From: Cyanobacteria bacterium SIG30
GTDB taxonomy: Bacteria; Cyanobacteriota; Vampirovibrionia; Gastranaerophilales; Gastranaerophilaceae
NCBI GenBank assembly: GCA_015152475.1
Contig: SUTW01000003.1
Location: 62,001-126,000 of the forward strand
Length of the DNA stretch: 64,000 nucleotides
Direction of reading: 5' to 3'
The first letter of the stretch is position 1, and each line of letters begins with the position of its first letter. Shown piece after piece: positions 1-9,005 of the stretch. The notes beneath the pieces are model-generated. The model was not told the origin of the DNA. It did no database searches and was given only the letters and a program-made list of their open reading frames with translations. The position numbers and the translations under genes are program-made.

Positions 1-716
1 GCGCCAAATAAAATTTTAATTTCATTCTTTCTTAATTTTTGCCAAACTTCATATTTTTCAGCTTCAGTTATTGAACTATGCCATATGGCACAAGAATCAA
101 CACCAAATCTCTCCATTGTTCTTATTGTGAGTTGCGAAACAAGTGCAATTTCAGGTGCCAAAAACATAACATTTTTGCCTTCTTTAATTGTTTTTTCAAT
201 TAATTTAAAATATACCTCAGTTTTCCCTGAGCCCGTAACACCATATATAAGAGCATTTTTAGGTTTAATTTTCTCTATGTCTTCTAAAACTTTTTGCTGA
301 GCATTAGATAAAATATTATCTTCTTTTTTTCCAACATTAAAAATTTTATTTTCTATATTTGGTTTTCTGTATTTTTTTAAGTTCTTTTCAAAAAACTTTT
401 GAGGCAGTGCTGTTTTTAAAACCGTTTGAATATCGCAAAAATAATAATTAGCAACGTATTCAAGCAATTTCAAATATTCAAGCGAAAAAAGAGGTTCACT
501 TTCCAAAATTTCTGAAATATATTTTGCTTTTATCCCGTTTTCTAAATAATTTGAAAAACCCACAACATAAGCTTTAATTTTTCTGTTTTTGCCAAAAGGC
601 ACAAGTAAAGCCTGTCCTATTTTAATTTTATCTTTAAGCTCATCTGGAACAAGATAACTAAATGTTTTTGTTCCTAATTTTCCGATATCAACTAAGACAA
701 GAACATACTTATACAT
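1..716 (-). CDS. priA: Primosomal protein N' (PriA helicase), partial: N-terminal ~238 residues
   Basis: PriA restarts stalled replication forks by loading the replisome. The frame is open from an ATG at 716 down to base 1, so the C-terminal two thirds lie outside the window. The N-terminal DNA-binding region is followed by a helicase start with Walker A GVTGSGKTE at about residues 159-167 and the PriA-typical LAPEIALVSQL segment just after it. The start codon overlaps the stop of the upstream secreted protein gene (TAATG), so the two are probably translationally coupled, in one unit with polA. I am confident of the family; the missing part cannot be judged. Confidence 0.93.
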   Translation of the reverse strand, partial: MYKYVLVLVDIGKLGTKTFSYLVPDELKDKIKIGQALLVPFGKNRKIKAYVVGFSNYLENGIKAKYISEILESEPLFSLEYLKLLEYVANYYFCDIQTVLKTALPQKFFEKNLKKYRKPNIENKIFNVGKKEDNILSNAQQKVLEDIEKIKPKNALIYGVTGSGKTEVYFKLIEKTIKEGKNVMFLAPEIALVSQLTIRTMERFGVDSCAIWHSSITEAEKYEVWQKLRKNEIKILFG

Positions 717-1081
717 TATTGACTAACCTTAGGGACTTGTGTAGTAATTTCATTTTCTATTGTTTTAAAAATATTTTCTTCAATCAAAAAACCTTTTGAA
801 GTATCACCATCTAAAGGCGTTATTTTTAAAATAGAACCAGATTCATCTGGTGACACTTTAAGCAAAAACTTTCTTCCAGAAACATTAAACAAAATATATC
901 CATTGTCACTTTGAATTTCAAGAATTTCATATTTATTTGCACTTATTGCAGAATAAGATTTTAAATAAAGTTCATTAACTCCAATGTTAAAATTTCTATA
1001 AGATTTTTTAAATGGATTTTGGGCAAAAGAAAAAGTTATGGAAAATAATATAAAAACAAAAATAACTAATATTTTTTTCAT
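716..1081 (-). CDS. Small secreted protein of unknown function
   Basis: This 121-residue protein opens with a clear Sec signal peptide: a lysine pair, a hydrophobic stretch and SFA before QNPF, so cleavage is likely near residue 20. The mature part is about 100 residues, with no cysteines and mixed strand/helix character, and I recognise no motif in it. It is sandwiched between polA and priA with one-base TAATG overlaps on both sides, which implies coupled translation with DNA-replication genes. That is odd for an exported protein and probably reflects genome compaction rather than shared function. Confidence 0.75.
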   Translation of the reverse strand: MKKILVIFVFILFSITFSFAQNPFKKSYRNFNIGVNELYLKSYSAISANKYEILEIQSDNGYILFNVSGRKFLLKVSPDESGSILKITPLDGDTSKGFLIEENIFKTIENEITTQVPKVSQ

Positions 1082-3723
1082 TATTCATCCTTCCAACTTT
1101 CACCAATTTGAATATCAACAACCAAAGGCACCATAAGAGGCTGGTCTAATTCCATAGCTTCTTTTACATATTGTTTAACAATTTCAAGCTCATCTTTATA
1201 AACCTCAACAACCAATTCGTCATGAACCTGCATAATGATTTTTGACTTCAATGTTTTTAGTTTGTCATCAAGTTTTATCATGGCTATTTTAATCAAATCA
1301 GCAGCACTTCCCTGCAATGGCGCGTTTATTGCAGCACGTTGAGCAAATTCTCTAATTTTTGCATTTCTTGAATTTAATTCTTCGTTCAGATATCTTTTTC
1401 GACCGAAAAGTGTTGTAACAAAACCTTCCTGATGTGCCTGCATAATTGTTGAATTTATATATAAAGATATATTTGGATAAGATTTAAAATATTTATCTAT
1501 AAATTCTTGTGCTTCAAAAGGAGTTATATTCAAAGAAGATGCAAGTCCCCAACGAGTTTGCCCATATATAATCCCGAAATTAACTGCTTTTGCTTTACGC
1601 CTCATATCTTTTGTAACTTCATTTGGTTCAACATCAAAGATTTTTGAAGCCGTCAGAACATGGATATCGTCATTACTGTTAAAAATGTCAATTAAGCCAC
1701 TATCATTACTAAAATGTGCCATTAACCTTAATTCAATTTGGGAATAATCAGCAGATAAAATTAAAGCATTTTCTCTTTCTTTTGGAACAAAAGCTTTTCT
1801 GATTCTATTACCTAATTCTGTTCTGATTGGAATATTTTGAAGGTTTGGATCAGAACTTGAAAGTCTGCCTGTGTTCGTCACAATTTGATTAAAATGAGTA
1901 TGAACCCTATCATCTTCTTTGACAAGTTCAGGAAGTGTATCTACGTAAGATGTTAAAAGTTTAGTTAATTGGCGATATTGAATTATATCTTTTGCAATTT
2001 CATAATCTTCGGCTATTTCTTCAAGAATTTTTGCCGAAGTTGAATATTCGCCACTTGATTTATTTTTCTTTTTAGGTTTAATTTCAAGTTTCTCAAATAA
2101 AACTTGCGAAACCTGTTTTGGAGATTTTATGTTAAATTCCATACCAGCAGTTTGGAAAATTTTATCTTCAAGCTTTTTCATCTCAGATTTAATATACAAA
2201 GAAAGTTCATTTAAATATTCAACATCAATGCTAACTCCTCTTTTTTCCATACTAAATAATACATAAGAAAGCGGAATTTCGATATCTGTCAATATTTTCT
2301 TTTCGTCTTCATTTAAATGTTCATCATAAAATTCTGCAAGTTTTAACATAAAAGGTGCGAGAAATTTATCATTCAATTCATTGAAAAAATATGCCTGCAA
2401 ACAATAATGCATTTGGGTAATTAAATCGTGTTTTCTTGATGGGTCTTTAACATAACTTGAAAGTGCAACGTCACAATAAACACCTGCCAAATCAGGATAA
2501 ACGTTTAATGTATTTTTAAGGTCATAAACTACCTTTTTAATGTTTGCATTTTTTGAAATATCATTCAAAACAGAAGGTTCAAATTTGCTAACCAAATAAT
2601 CTTTTGCAAGAAAAACCGTATTCTCATTTAAATAAAGTGCAATTTTGTCGCCTTCAGAAATTTGAGACAACATCTCATCGTTTGAAATTTCTTTGTATTT
2701 ACCTAGCTCTTTTTCAAAATTATCTACCGGAACATCAAACATTCCAAGTTGAACACCTTGAGTTTCTTTAACATCATCAAATTTTACAATTGAATCCTGA
2801 CTTGCACAATTTTTACTATCGTCTTTATTAAAGGTTTCTAAAAGTTTATCTATATTTTTAATAAAACCAAAGAATTGAACTTTTTTAAAAAATTCAAGTA
2901 AATTATTTTTATTAGGTAAATCCAAACAAGCTTTTTTGAAATCAAAATCGATATCGACTTTCCTTTCAATAGTTGCAAGAAATTGTGAAAGATAAGCCAT
3001 TTCTTTATTTTCAACAAGTTTTGTATTAACTGCCCCTTTGATTTCATCAATGTTATTATAAATTTCATCGAGAGTTTTATATTTTTCAAGTAAGGAACAG
3101 GCAGTTTTAGGACCAATTCCCCTAACGCCTGGAATATTGTCAGATGTATCACCACATAAGGCTTTGTAATCTACTATCTGATTAGGATAAACACCCATTT
3201 TTTCATAAACCATATTCCAGTCATAATAAACAAGTTCGCCCTTAGACGGAATTAAAACACAGACATCTTCTTCTTCATTAATAAGTTGAAAACTATCTTT
3301 ATCGCCGGTTAAAATATAGGTTTTAAAACCTTCTTTAATTCCTTTTTGCGCAACCGTTCCAATTATATCATCACCTTCAAAGCCTTCTTTTGTATAAATT
3401 GGAATATTAAGAGCATTTAAACCTTCAATTATGAGTCCTAATTGTGTACGCAGGGAATCAGGCATTGTAAGGCGATTTTCCTTATAGTGTTCGTATTTTT
3501 CAAGACGAAAAGTTTTTTTTGAAACATCAAAAGCAACAGCAATTGCATTTGGATTAATTTTTGAATTTCGAAGCAAATCAAAAACGGCCTTAAAAAAACC
3601 ATAAACAGCCCAAGTTGGGGTATGTTCAGTTGTTTGCATATTTGTTCTTTCAAGTGCAAAAAACATACGAAAGGCAAGTGCATGACCATCTATCAATATT
3701 AAAGTCTTTTTACCTTCCCTCAT
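1081..3723 (-). CDS. polA: DNA polymerase I with inactive proofreading domain
   Basis: This 880-residue enzyme fills gaps and removes RNA primers. The N-terminal 5' nuclease domain shows its acidic motifs (LILIDGHALAFR, GDKDSF, DTSDNIPGVRGIGPKTA). The polymerase domain has motif A DYSQIELRLMAH (about residue 659), motif B RRKAKAVNFGIIYG (about 708) and motif C QVHDELVVEV (about 832). In the middle domain, where E. coli has the exonuclease D-x-E, the sequence reads KIALYLNENT. The 3'-5' exonuclease residues are therefore missing, as in Taq and Bacillus enzymes. A GGGGAG Shine-Dalgarno lies before the ATG. The gene sits 21 bases after the lipoprotein gene and overlaps the next gene by TAATG. 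Confidence 0.97.
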   Translation of the reverse strand: MREGKKTLILIDGHALAFRMFFALERTNMQTTEHTPTWAVYGFFKAVFDLLRNSKINPNAIAVAFDVSKKTFRLEKYEHYKENRLTMPDSLRTQLGLIIEGLNALNIPIYTKEGFEGDDIIGTVAQKGIKEGFKTYILTGDKDSFQLINEEEDVCVLIPSKGELVYYDWNMVYEKMGVYPNQIVDYKALCGDTSDNIPGVRGIGPKTACSLLEKYKTLDEIYNNIDEIKGAVNTKLVENKEMAYLSQFLATIERKVDIDFDFKKACLDLPNKNNLLEFFKKVQFFGFIKNIDKLLETFNKDDSKNCASQDSIVKFDDVKETQGVQLGMFDVPVDNFEKELGKYKEISNDEMLSQISEGDKIALYLNENTVFLAKDYLVSKFEPSVLNDISKNANIKKVVYDLKNTLNVYPDLAGVYCDVALSSYVKDPSRKHDLITQMHYCLQAYFFNELNDKFLAPFMLKLAEFYDEHLNEDEKKILTDIEIPLSYVLFSMEKRGVSIDVEYLNELSLYIKSEMKKLEDKIFQTAGMEFNIKSPKQVSQVLFEKLEIKPKKKNKSSGEYSTSAKILEEIAEDYEIAKDIIQYRQLTKLLTSYVDTLPELVKEDDRVHTHFNQIVTNTGRLSSSDPNLQNIPIRTELGNRIRKAFVPKERENALILSADYSQIELRLMAHFSNDSGLIDIFNSNDDIHVLTASKIFDVEPNEVTKDMRRKAKAVNFGIIYGQTRWGLASSLNITPFEAQEFIDKYFKSYPNISLYINSTIMQAHQEGFVTTLFGRKRYLNEELNSRNAKIREFAQRAAINAPLQGSAADLIKIAMIKLDDKLKTLKSKIIMQVHDELVVEVYKDELEIVKQYVKEAMELDQPLMVPLVVDIQIGESWKDE

Positions 3724-3744
3724 TATTCTCCCCTTTTTTAAAAG

Positions 3745-4431
3745 CTATTCAATTTCAGATGTCTTAGTTTTTGTGCCAAACACATAATTCAAATCTTTGT
3801 AATTAATAACTAGATTACTTCCTTCTGATGCTTTTACAAAAACATAGTAATATTTTTCAGAATTTGGCTCAATAATACTTGCTGTGTTTAACGCGTGTTT
3901 AACAATTTCTGAAGTTATATCACTTAATTGACCAGTTAAATTGTCTCTTGTGTTTTGTTGATAAATTAAACTTTCTTGCCCTGTTGGCTGAAAATTATTC
4001 GAAATGGTTGCAATATTTGAAAGCGTTGGCGCCATCTGTTGCATTCCTGCATAATTTCCAGTTTCCTGACTTTGAAAAGCATTTACATATTCAGAAGATG
4101 TAACTAAAAAAGTTTTGGTGTCATCCGATTTAATTTCAAAATCCTTTTGATAAACAAAATATTTTTCAGGATTATTGTTTTTAAAACCAGCATAAACAAC
4201 CAAAATTTCAGGAATTGGCGTTTTTGTCACACCAACTCTTAAATCAACATTTGATTCAGAAGATGTTTTTGAATACGTAGAAAAATAAAAACCCGCGTCA
4301 GTCTGAATGGATTTAGTATTATTTACATCATAATCTTCGCCCATATAAGTCATACTTGCACACCCTGTTAAAAGGAATGTGCAAGTAATAACTAATAAAA
4401 ATTTACTAATTAAGTTGAGCTTTTTCTTCAT
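3745..4431 (-). CDS. Putative lipoprotein of unknown function
   Basis: The 228-residue protein has a lipoprotein signal: a positive N-terminus, a hydrophobic core and the lipobox LTGC, with the lipidated cysteine at about residue 24. The mature part is polar and rich in Ser, Thr and Asn, with a Gln/Met/Asn-rich middle (around residues 118-165) and no domain I recognise. The start codon lies inside the 3' end of pnp (26-base overlap), preceded by AAAGGGGT, so it is probably co-transcribed with pnp and polA. The lipobox supports a membrane-anchored location; a function cannot be assigned. Confidence 0.78.
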   Translation of the reverse strand: MKKKLNLISKFLLVITCTFLLTGCASMTYMGEDYDVNNTKSIQTDAGFYFSTYSKTSSESNVDLRVGVTKTPIPEILVVYAGFKNNNPEKYFVYQKDFEIKSDDTKTFLVTSSEYVNAFQSQETGNYAGMQQMAPTLSNIATISNNFQPTGQESLIYQQNTRDNLTGQLSDITSEIVKHALNTASIIEPNSEKYYYVFVKASEGSNLVINYKDLNYVFGTKTKTSEIE

Positions 4432-6556
4432 CTGTTACCCCTTTAATTGTTAAATTGACTCTGCCTTTATCATCAATTTTAGCAACTTTTACGATAACTT
4501 CTTGACCAATTGTTAAATGTGGCTCAATTGTTTCAATTCTTTCATTGCATACTTGAGAAATATGAACCATACCGTCTTTACCCGGAGCTAATTCAACAAA
4601 CGCACCGATTGGAATAATTCTAACTACTTTTCCTTTTAAAACCATTCCAACTTCAGCTTTAAATGTTAAATCTTTGATCATCTTAATTGCAATATCAGCG
4701 CCTTCTTTGTCATTTGATGTAATTGTAACTTTACCATCGTCTTTAATGTCAATTTCAGCACCTGATGCTTCAATAATACTTCTAATCATTTTACCGCCAG
4801 GTCCAATAACAGTTCCTATATCTTCTATTGGAACAGTTAAAGTATATAATCTTGGTGCGTAATCTGAAAGTTCAGCGCTTGGAGCAGAAATAACTTCTCT
4901 CATTTTTTCCATAATATGAAGTCTTCCGCGTTTAGCTTGTTCTAATGCTCTTCTTAAAGTAGGATTTGTGATACCTTTAATTTTCATATCCATTTGAAGA
5001 GCAGTAATACCAGTGTCATTACCAGTAACTTTGAAATCCATATCGCCTAAGAAATCTTCAATTCCTTGAATATCTGTTAAAACAATATCGGCATCATCTT
5101 CATGGATTAACCCCATTGCAACACCACCAATCATACATTTAACAGGAACGCCAGCGTTCATTAAAGCCATTGAGGTTGCACATGTTGAACCCATTGAAGT
5201 TGAACCATTTGATTCTAAAACGTCAGATGTAACTCTTATTGCGTAAGGGAATTCATCTTGTGAAGGAAGCGCTGGGACATTTGCTCTTTCAGCTAAATTA
5301 CCATGTCCTACTTCGCGACGTCCAGGACCTCTTAAAGGTTTAACTTCGCCAACTGAGAAGCCTGGGAAAATATATTTATGCATAAAGTGTTTAACTGTTG
5401 TAGGGTCAACACCGTCAAGTTCTTGAACCATTGAAGGACCTGCAAGTGTTGCAACAGATAAAATTTGAGTTTGTCCACGAGTGAAAACTGCTGAACCATG
5501 AACTCTTGGCAACACACCAACTTCACACCAAATTGGACGAACTTCTTCAACTTGTCTGCCGTCTGCTCTAACACCTTCATTTTTAATCATGGCACGCATA
5601 ATTTTCTTTTCTAAGGCTTTAAATTGTTCTGCAACAAAATCAATTCCTGTTTCTTCCATCATAACATTGATTGGATGTTCATCGCCTAATGCTTCAATTT
5701 TTTCGCGTACTAATTTTTTAGCACCTTCAAGCAATTCTTGACGAGCACTTCTTTCAAAGTTATGGTAAGCAGCAACGATTGTGTCATAAGCTGTTTCTTT
5801 AATAATGTTATCTAATTCAGTTGTGTCATGTGGGTTTGTAAATTCTTCTCTTTCAACACCACATAATTTTGCAAATTCGAGTTGAGCTTCACATTGTTTT
5901 TTAATTTCAACTTGTGCAAATTCAACAGCATTCATAATATCGTCTTCTGTTACAAATTTACAACCAGCTTCAACCATAATAACTGAATCTGCTGTACCTG
6001 CAATAACAATATCCATATCAGATTTCAAAACTTCTTGGTGAGTTGGGTTAGCTATCATAACACCATCAATTCTTCCAACTCTGATTGCACCAACTGGACC
6101 TTCAAATGGAGCACCTGAAAGCATTAGGGCAGCTGATGCACCTAAAATTGATAAAACATCTGGTTGATTTTTTTGGTCATAAGAGAATAATTGAGAAACG
6201 ATTTGAACATCATTTCTATATCCTTTTGGCCAAAGTGGTCTGATTGGTCTATCAATAAGTCTTGAAACTAAAATCGCTTTTTCAGAAGCTTTACCTTCTG
6301 TTCTTGTGAAACCACCTGGAATTCTGCCTATTGCAGACATTCTTTCTTCGTAATCAATAAGTAGTGGGAAAAAGTCGATACCCACACGTGGTTCCTTGCT
6401 AACTGTTGCATGAATAAACAACACCGTATCTTCACACTTTACTGTAACAGATGAAGTTGCTTGTTTTGCATACTTACCTGTTTCGATTTCAACAACCTTG
6501 TCTCCGATTGTAACTTGCATTTTTTTGGGTTCTACCCAGTTTGATAATTCTGTCAT
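4406..6556 (-). CDS. pnp: Polyribonucleotide nucleotidyltransferase (PNPase)
   Basis: PNPase degrades RNA phosphorolytically from the 3' end. The 716-residue protein has the full family layout: first RNase PH domain, an all-helical linker, second RNase PH domain (RGPGRREVGHGNLAERA; later DIQGIEDFLGDMDFKV), a KH domain with GPGGK at about 564, and an S1 domain near the C-terminus. The usual acidic C-terminal tail is very short. A leader of roughly 45 bases precedes the ATG and lacks a strong Shine-Dalgarno. It is first in the minus-strand run that continues to priA. Confidence 0.98.
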   Translation of the reverse strand: MTELSNWVEPKKMQVTIGDKVVEIETGKYAKQATSSVTVKCEDTVLFIHATVSKEPRVGIDFFPLLIDYEERMSAIGRIPGGFTRTEGKASEKAILVSRLIDRPIRPLWPKGYRNDVQIVSQLFSYDQKNQPDVLSILGASAALMLSGAPFEGPVGAIRVGRIDGVMIANPTHQEVLKSDMDIVIAGTADSVIMVEAGCKFVTEDDIMNAVEFAQVEIKKQCEAQLEFAKLCGVEREEFTNPHDTTELDNIIKETAYDTIVAAYHNFERSARQELLEGAKKLVREKIEALGDEHPINVMMEETGIDFVAEQFKALEKKIMRAMIKNEGVRADGRQVEEVRPIWCEVGVLPRVHGSAVFTRGQTQILSVATLAGPSMVQELDGVDPTTVKHFMHKYIFPGFSVGEVKPLRGPGRREVGHGNLAERANVPALPSQDEFPYAIRVTSDVLESNGSTSMGSTCATSMALMNAGVPVKCMIGGVAMGLIHEDDADIVLTDIQGIEDFLGDMDFKVTGNDTGITALQMDMKIKGITNPTLRRALEQAKRGRLHIMEKMREVISAPSAELSDYAPRLYTLTVPIEDIGTVIGPGGKMIRSIIEASGAEIDIKDDGKVTITSNDKEGADIAIKMIKDLTFKAEVGMVLKGKVVRIIPIGAFVELAPGKDGMVHISQVCNERIETIEPHLTIGQEVIVKVAKIDDKGRVNLTIKGVTDEEKAQLN

Positions 6557-6600
6557 TTTCTTTCTTCTTTCTTTTTTCTACACTTCTAATTTATGTGTAT

Positions 6601-6630
6601 ATTGTAATATAAAAAGAAATAAAATGCGAA
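6601..6630 (-). promoter_or_regulatory. Candidate sigma70 promoter for pnp
   Basis: On the minus strand TTCGCA (6625-6630) and TACAAT (6601-6606) are separated by 18 bases. This would give a leader of about 38-40 bases before the pnp ATG at 6556. The assignment rests on consensus matching only. Confidence 0.45.
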
Positions 6631-6636
6631 CACTTT

Positions 6637-6663
6637 TTATCCAAAACATTAAGTTTTGGATAA
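6637..6663. terminator. Perfect 11-bp hairpin between the icd-like gene and pnp
   Basis: TTATCCAAAAC and GTTTTGGATAA form a perfect 11-bp stem around a 5-base loop. It lies 23 bases past the stop of the icd-like gene and just upstream of the pnp promoter, the right place for a terminator. On the minus strand, however, it is followed by A residues rather than a U tract, so it may act as a 3' stabilising hairpin or an inefficient terminator. Confidence 0.4.
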
Positions 6664-6685
6664 ATAAATAACTATCGTAAAAAAT

Positions 6686-7699
6686 CTATAATTTTGCAAT
6701 TATTGCATCAGTAAATTCATCTGTTGTAGATGTTCCGCCTAAATCACGAGTTTTAATTTTGCCTTCTGATAAAACACTGTAAAGTGCTTTTTCGATTCTA
6801 TTTGCAACTTCTACTTCACCTAAATGTTTTAGCATTTCAACCGCACACAGTAAAAGCGCTGTTGGGTTTGCAAGATTTTGACCTTTTATATCAGGAGCTG
6901 AACCATGGACTGGCTCAAAAACAGCACAATCCAAACCAATATTAGCACCTTGTGCAACGCCTAAACCACCAATTAAGCCTGCTGTCAGGTCAGAAACAAT
7001 ATCGCCATATAAATTAGGCAACACCAAAACATCAAATTTTGAAGGATTTTGAACAAGTTGCATACAAAGTGCATCAACTAAAACTTCATTGTATTCGATT
7101 TTTCCTTCATATTTTTTTGCAACTTCTCTTGCACATTCCAAGAAAAGCCCATCTGTTAATTTGCAAATATTTGCTTTTGTAACCGCTGTAACTTTTTTTC
7201 TATTGTTTTTAAGAGCATATTCAAAAGCCCATTCAACAATTCTTGTTGAAGATTTTCTTGTTATAAGTTTAATACCATGTGCTTCATCATCTGAAATTTT
7301 TTCTTCGATTCCTGCATATAAATCTTCTGTATTTTCTCTAACTACAACCAAATCAACATTATCAAAAGGAGTCTTAATTCCTGCTATATTTTTGCAAGGT
7401 CTCAAATTTGCATACAAATCTAATTCTCGTCTTAATTGAACATTAACAGAACGGAAACCTTTGCCTATTGGTGTTGTAACAGGTGCTTTAAGGGCGACTT
7501 TATTTTTCTTTATTGAATCAATAACTCTTTGTGGCAATGGCACACCTTCAATTTCTGCAACATCAGCGCCAGCACTTTGTACATCCCAGTTAATTTTAAG
7601 ATTAGTTGCTTCAATAATTTTTACAACACTATCAGAAATTTCAGGGCCAATACCATCCCCTTTTATCAAAGTTATATTATACAATTGCAAAATCTCCAT
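6686..7699 (-). CDS. NAD-dependent isocitrate dehydrogenase family protein
   Basis: The beta-decarboxylating dehydrogenase fold is clear: [11 protein letters not shown] at the N-terminus, the substrate loop [13 protein letters not shown], catalytic Lys/Asp regions ([24 protein letters not shown]) and the NAD-site segment [18 protein letters not shown]. The [11 protein letters not shown] loop is the type found in NAD isocitrate dehydrogenases (IDH3-like) rather than in LeuB, so 2-oxoglutarate formation is the best guess. Homoisocitrate dehydrogenase is the main alternative. The ATG at 7699 overlaps the upstream gene by 23 bases and lacks a good Shine-Dalgarno. A TTG at 7684 is preceded by GGAG at good spacing and gives the more usual N-terminus [11 protein letters not shown]. 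Confidence 0.85.
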   Translation of the reverse strand: MEILQLYNITLIKGDGIGPEISDSVVKIIEATNLKINWDVQSAGADVAEIEGVPLPQRVIDSIKKNKVALKAPVTTPIGKGFRSVNVQLRRELDLYANLRPCKNIAGIKTPFDNVDLVVVRENTEDLYAGIEEKISDDEAHGIKLITRKSSTRIVEWAFEYALKNNRKKVTAVTKANICKLTDGLFLECAREVAKKYEGKIEYNEVLVDALCMQLVQNPSKFDVLVLPNLYGDIVSDLTAGLIGGLGVAQGANIGLDCAVFEPVHGSAPDIKGQNLANPTALLLCAVEMLKHLGEVEVANRIEKALYSVLSEGKIKTRDLGGTSTTDEFTDAIIAKL

Positions 7700-8180
7700 T
7701 CTTTTTTAAATGTTCAATAAGTCCACCATCATTCAAAAGTTTAATCATAACGTCTGGAAGTGGCATAATTTTAATTTCGATATTTTTTGTAACATCTTTT
7801 AAAATACCGTTTTTAACATCTAATTCAAGATCATCTCCCGCATCAATCTGATCAGTATCACATTCGATTAAAAGCAAGCCAATATTTGTTGCATTTCTAT
7901 AAAAAATTCTTGCAAAGCTTTTAGCAATTACTGCACCGACTCCTGAAATTTTAATAATCTGAGGAGCATGTTCTCTTGAAGAACCTAAACCAAAATTATT
8001 CCCCGCAACAACAAAGTCGCCGACATTATGTTTAGACGCAAATTCTGGATCAGCATCTTCCAAAACATGTTTTGAAAACTCTTGCAAATCAGATCTTAAA
8101 TGAAATAATCTACCTGGTGCAATGTGGTCTGTTGAAATATCATCGCCAAATTTAAAAGCTTTTCCTTTTTTGATTTCCAT
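7677..8180 (-). CDS. Aconitase / 3-isopropylmalate dehydratase small subunit family (LeuD-like)
   Basis: This 167-residue swivelling-domain protein has the family signatures GDDISTDHIAPGR and GNNFGLGSSREHAPQ; the latter loop contacts the substrate carboxylates. Such small subunits work with a separate iron-sulphur large subunit, which is not in this window. The pairing with an IDH-type dehydrogenase suggests the substrate may be citrate/isocitrate (a two-subunit aconitase) rather than isopropylmalate, but the sequence alone cannot settle this. The ATG is preceded by AAAGGA. The promoter region is shared with divergent tyrA; a TATAAT reads leftward at 8206-8211. Confidence 0.85.
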   Translation of the reverse strand: MEIKKGKAFKFGDDISTDHIAPGRLFHLRSDLQEFSKHVLEDADPEFASKHNVGDFVVAGNNFGLGSSREHAPQIIKISGVGAVIAKSFARIFYRNATNIGLLLIECDTDQIDAGDDLELDVKNGILKDVTKNIEIKIMPLPDVMIKLLNDGGLIEHLKKNGDFAIV

Positions 8181-8207
8181 AATATATTCCTTTATCTTTT
8201 TTTATAT

Positions 8208-8213
8208 TATAAT
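8208..8213 (+). promoter_or_regulatory. -10 box of tyrA, leaderless arrangement
   Basis: TATAAT ends exactly six bases before the tyrA ATG at 8220 and no Shine-Dalgarno fits between them. Transcription would start at or next to the A of ATG, giving a leaderless mRNA. The palindromic sequence also supplies a TATAAT for the divergent LeuD-like gene. Confidence 0.6.
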
Positions 8214-8219
8214 TGAAAC

Positions 8220-9005
8220 ATGGGAAAAAAAATAAAAATTGCAATTATTGGTCTTGGGCTTATTGGTGGCTCAATTTATAAATCATTAGACAAAAGAAAA
8301 TACGAAGTTATTGCAATATCAAAAAGCCAAAAGGGAAAAAACATTTTTGACAAGATTGAAAATGTAAAAAATTCAGATATCGTTTTTATATGTTCAAATA
8401 TGTCAGAAACGCAAAATGTTTTGGATGAACTTGATAAGATACTAGATAAAAAGACAATAGTTGCAGACACCTGCTCAATCAAAAGCTTTTTAGAAGAAAA
8501 AGATTACTCTTTTGATTTTATAATGTCACATCCTATGGCAGGAACTGAAAAAAGTGGTTATAGCGCATCTTTTAAAGGGCTTTTTAAAGATGCAAAATGG
8601 GTAATCACAAAAGATAACAAAACACTTAAAAAAATCATAAAAGATTTAGGTGCAAAACCAGTTTTAATGGATAAAATAACTCATGACAAAACAACGGCAC
8701 TAATTTCCCATATGCCAAACATTCTGTCTTGCGCATTATTTGATATGATTAAAGATAACAAAGATGCAAAACTTCTTGCTTCAAGTGGATTTCGTGACAT
8801 GACAAGACTTGCAATGTCAAATGAAAATTTAATTGCAGATATGTTTGAATATAATGAAGAAAACATTTTACATGCACTTAATAAACTTCAAGAATCAATT
8901 AATAAATTTAAAAAAATGCCACGCGATGAAAAAATGGAACTTATAAAAGACAACGCGAAAAAACGAAAAGAAATGTATAAAAATGGAAAAAATACAACAA
9001 ATTAA
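8220..9005 (+). CDS. tyrA: Prephenate (or arogenate) dehydrogenase
   Basis: TyrA oxidatively decarboxylates prephenate in tyrosine synthesis. The 261-residue protein starts with a Rossmann motif IAIIGLGLIGGS. It then shows the family landmarks SHPMAGTEKSGY (about residues 101-112), a conserved HDKTTALISHMPNILS segment and SGFRDMTRLA. It has no chorismate mutase domain, so it is a monofunctional cyclohexadienyl-type dehydrogenase. The C-terminal 30 residues are very lysine-rich. The 3' end overlaps the next gene by 23 bases. Whether the donor is prephenate or arogenate cannot be told from the sequence. Confidence 0.93.
   Translation: MGKKIKIAIIGLGLIGGSIYKSLDKRKYEVIAISKSQKGKNIFDKIENVKNSDIVFICSNMSETQNVLDELDKILDKKTIVADTCSIKSFLEEKDYSFDFIMSHPMAGTEKSGYSASFKGLFKDAKWVITKDNKTLKKIIKDLGAKPVLMDKITHDKTTALISHMPNILSCALFDMIKDNKDAKLLASSGFRDMTRLAMSNENLIADMFEYNEENILHALNKLQESINKFKKMPRDEKMELIKDNAKKRKEMYKNGKNTTN

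Noticed and set aside
6686-7699. Annotating the dehydrogenase as LeuB
   Set aside because: The substrate loop is [11 protein letters not shown], typical of isocitrate dehydrogenases, not the RELTGG-type loop of LeuB.
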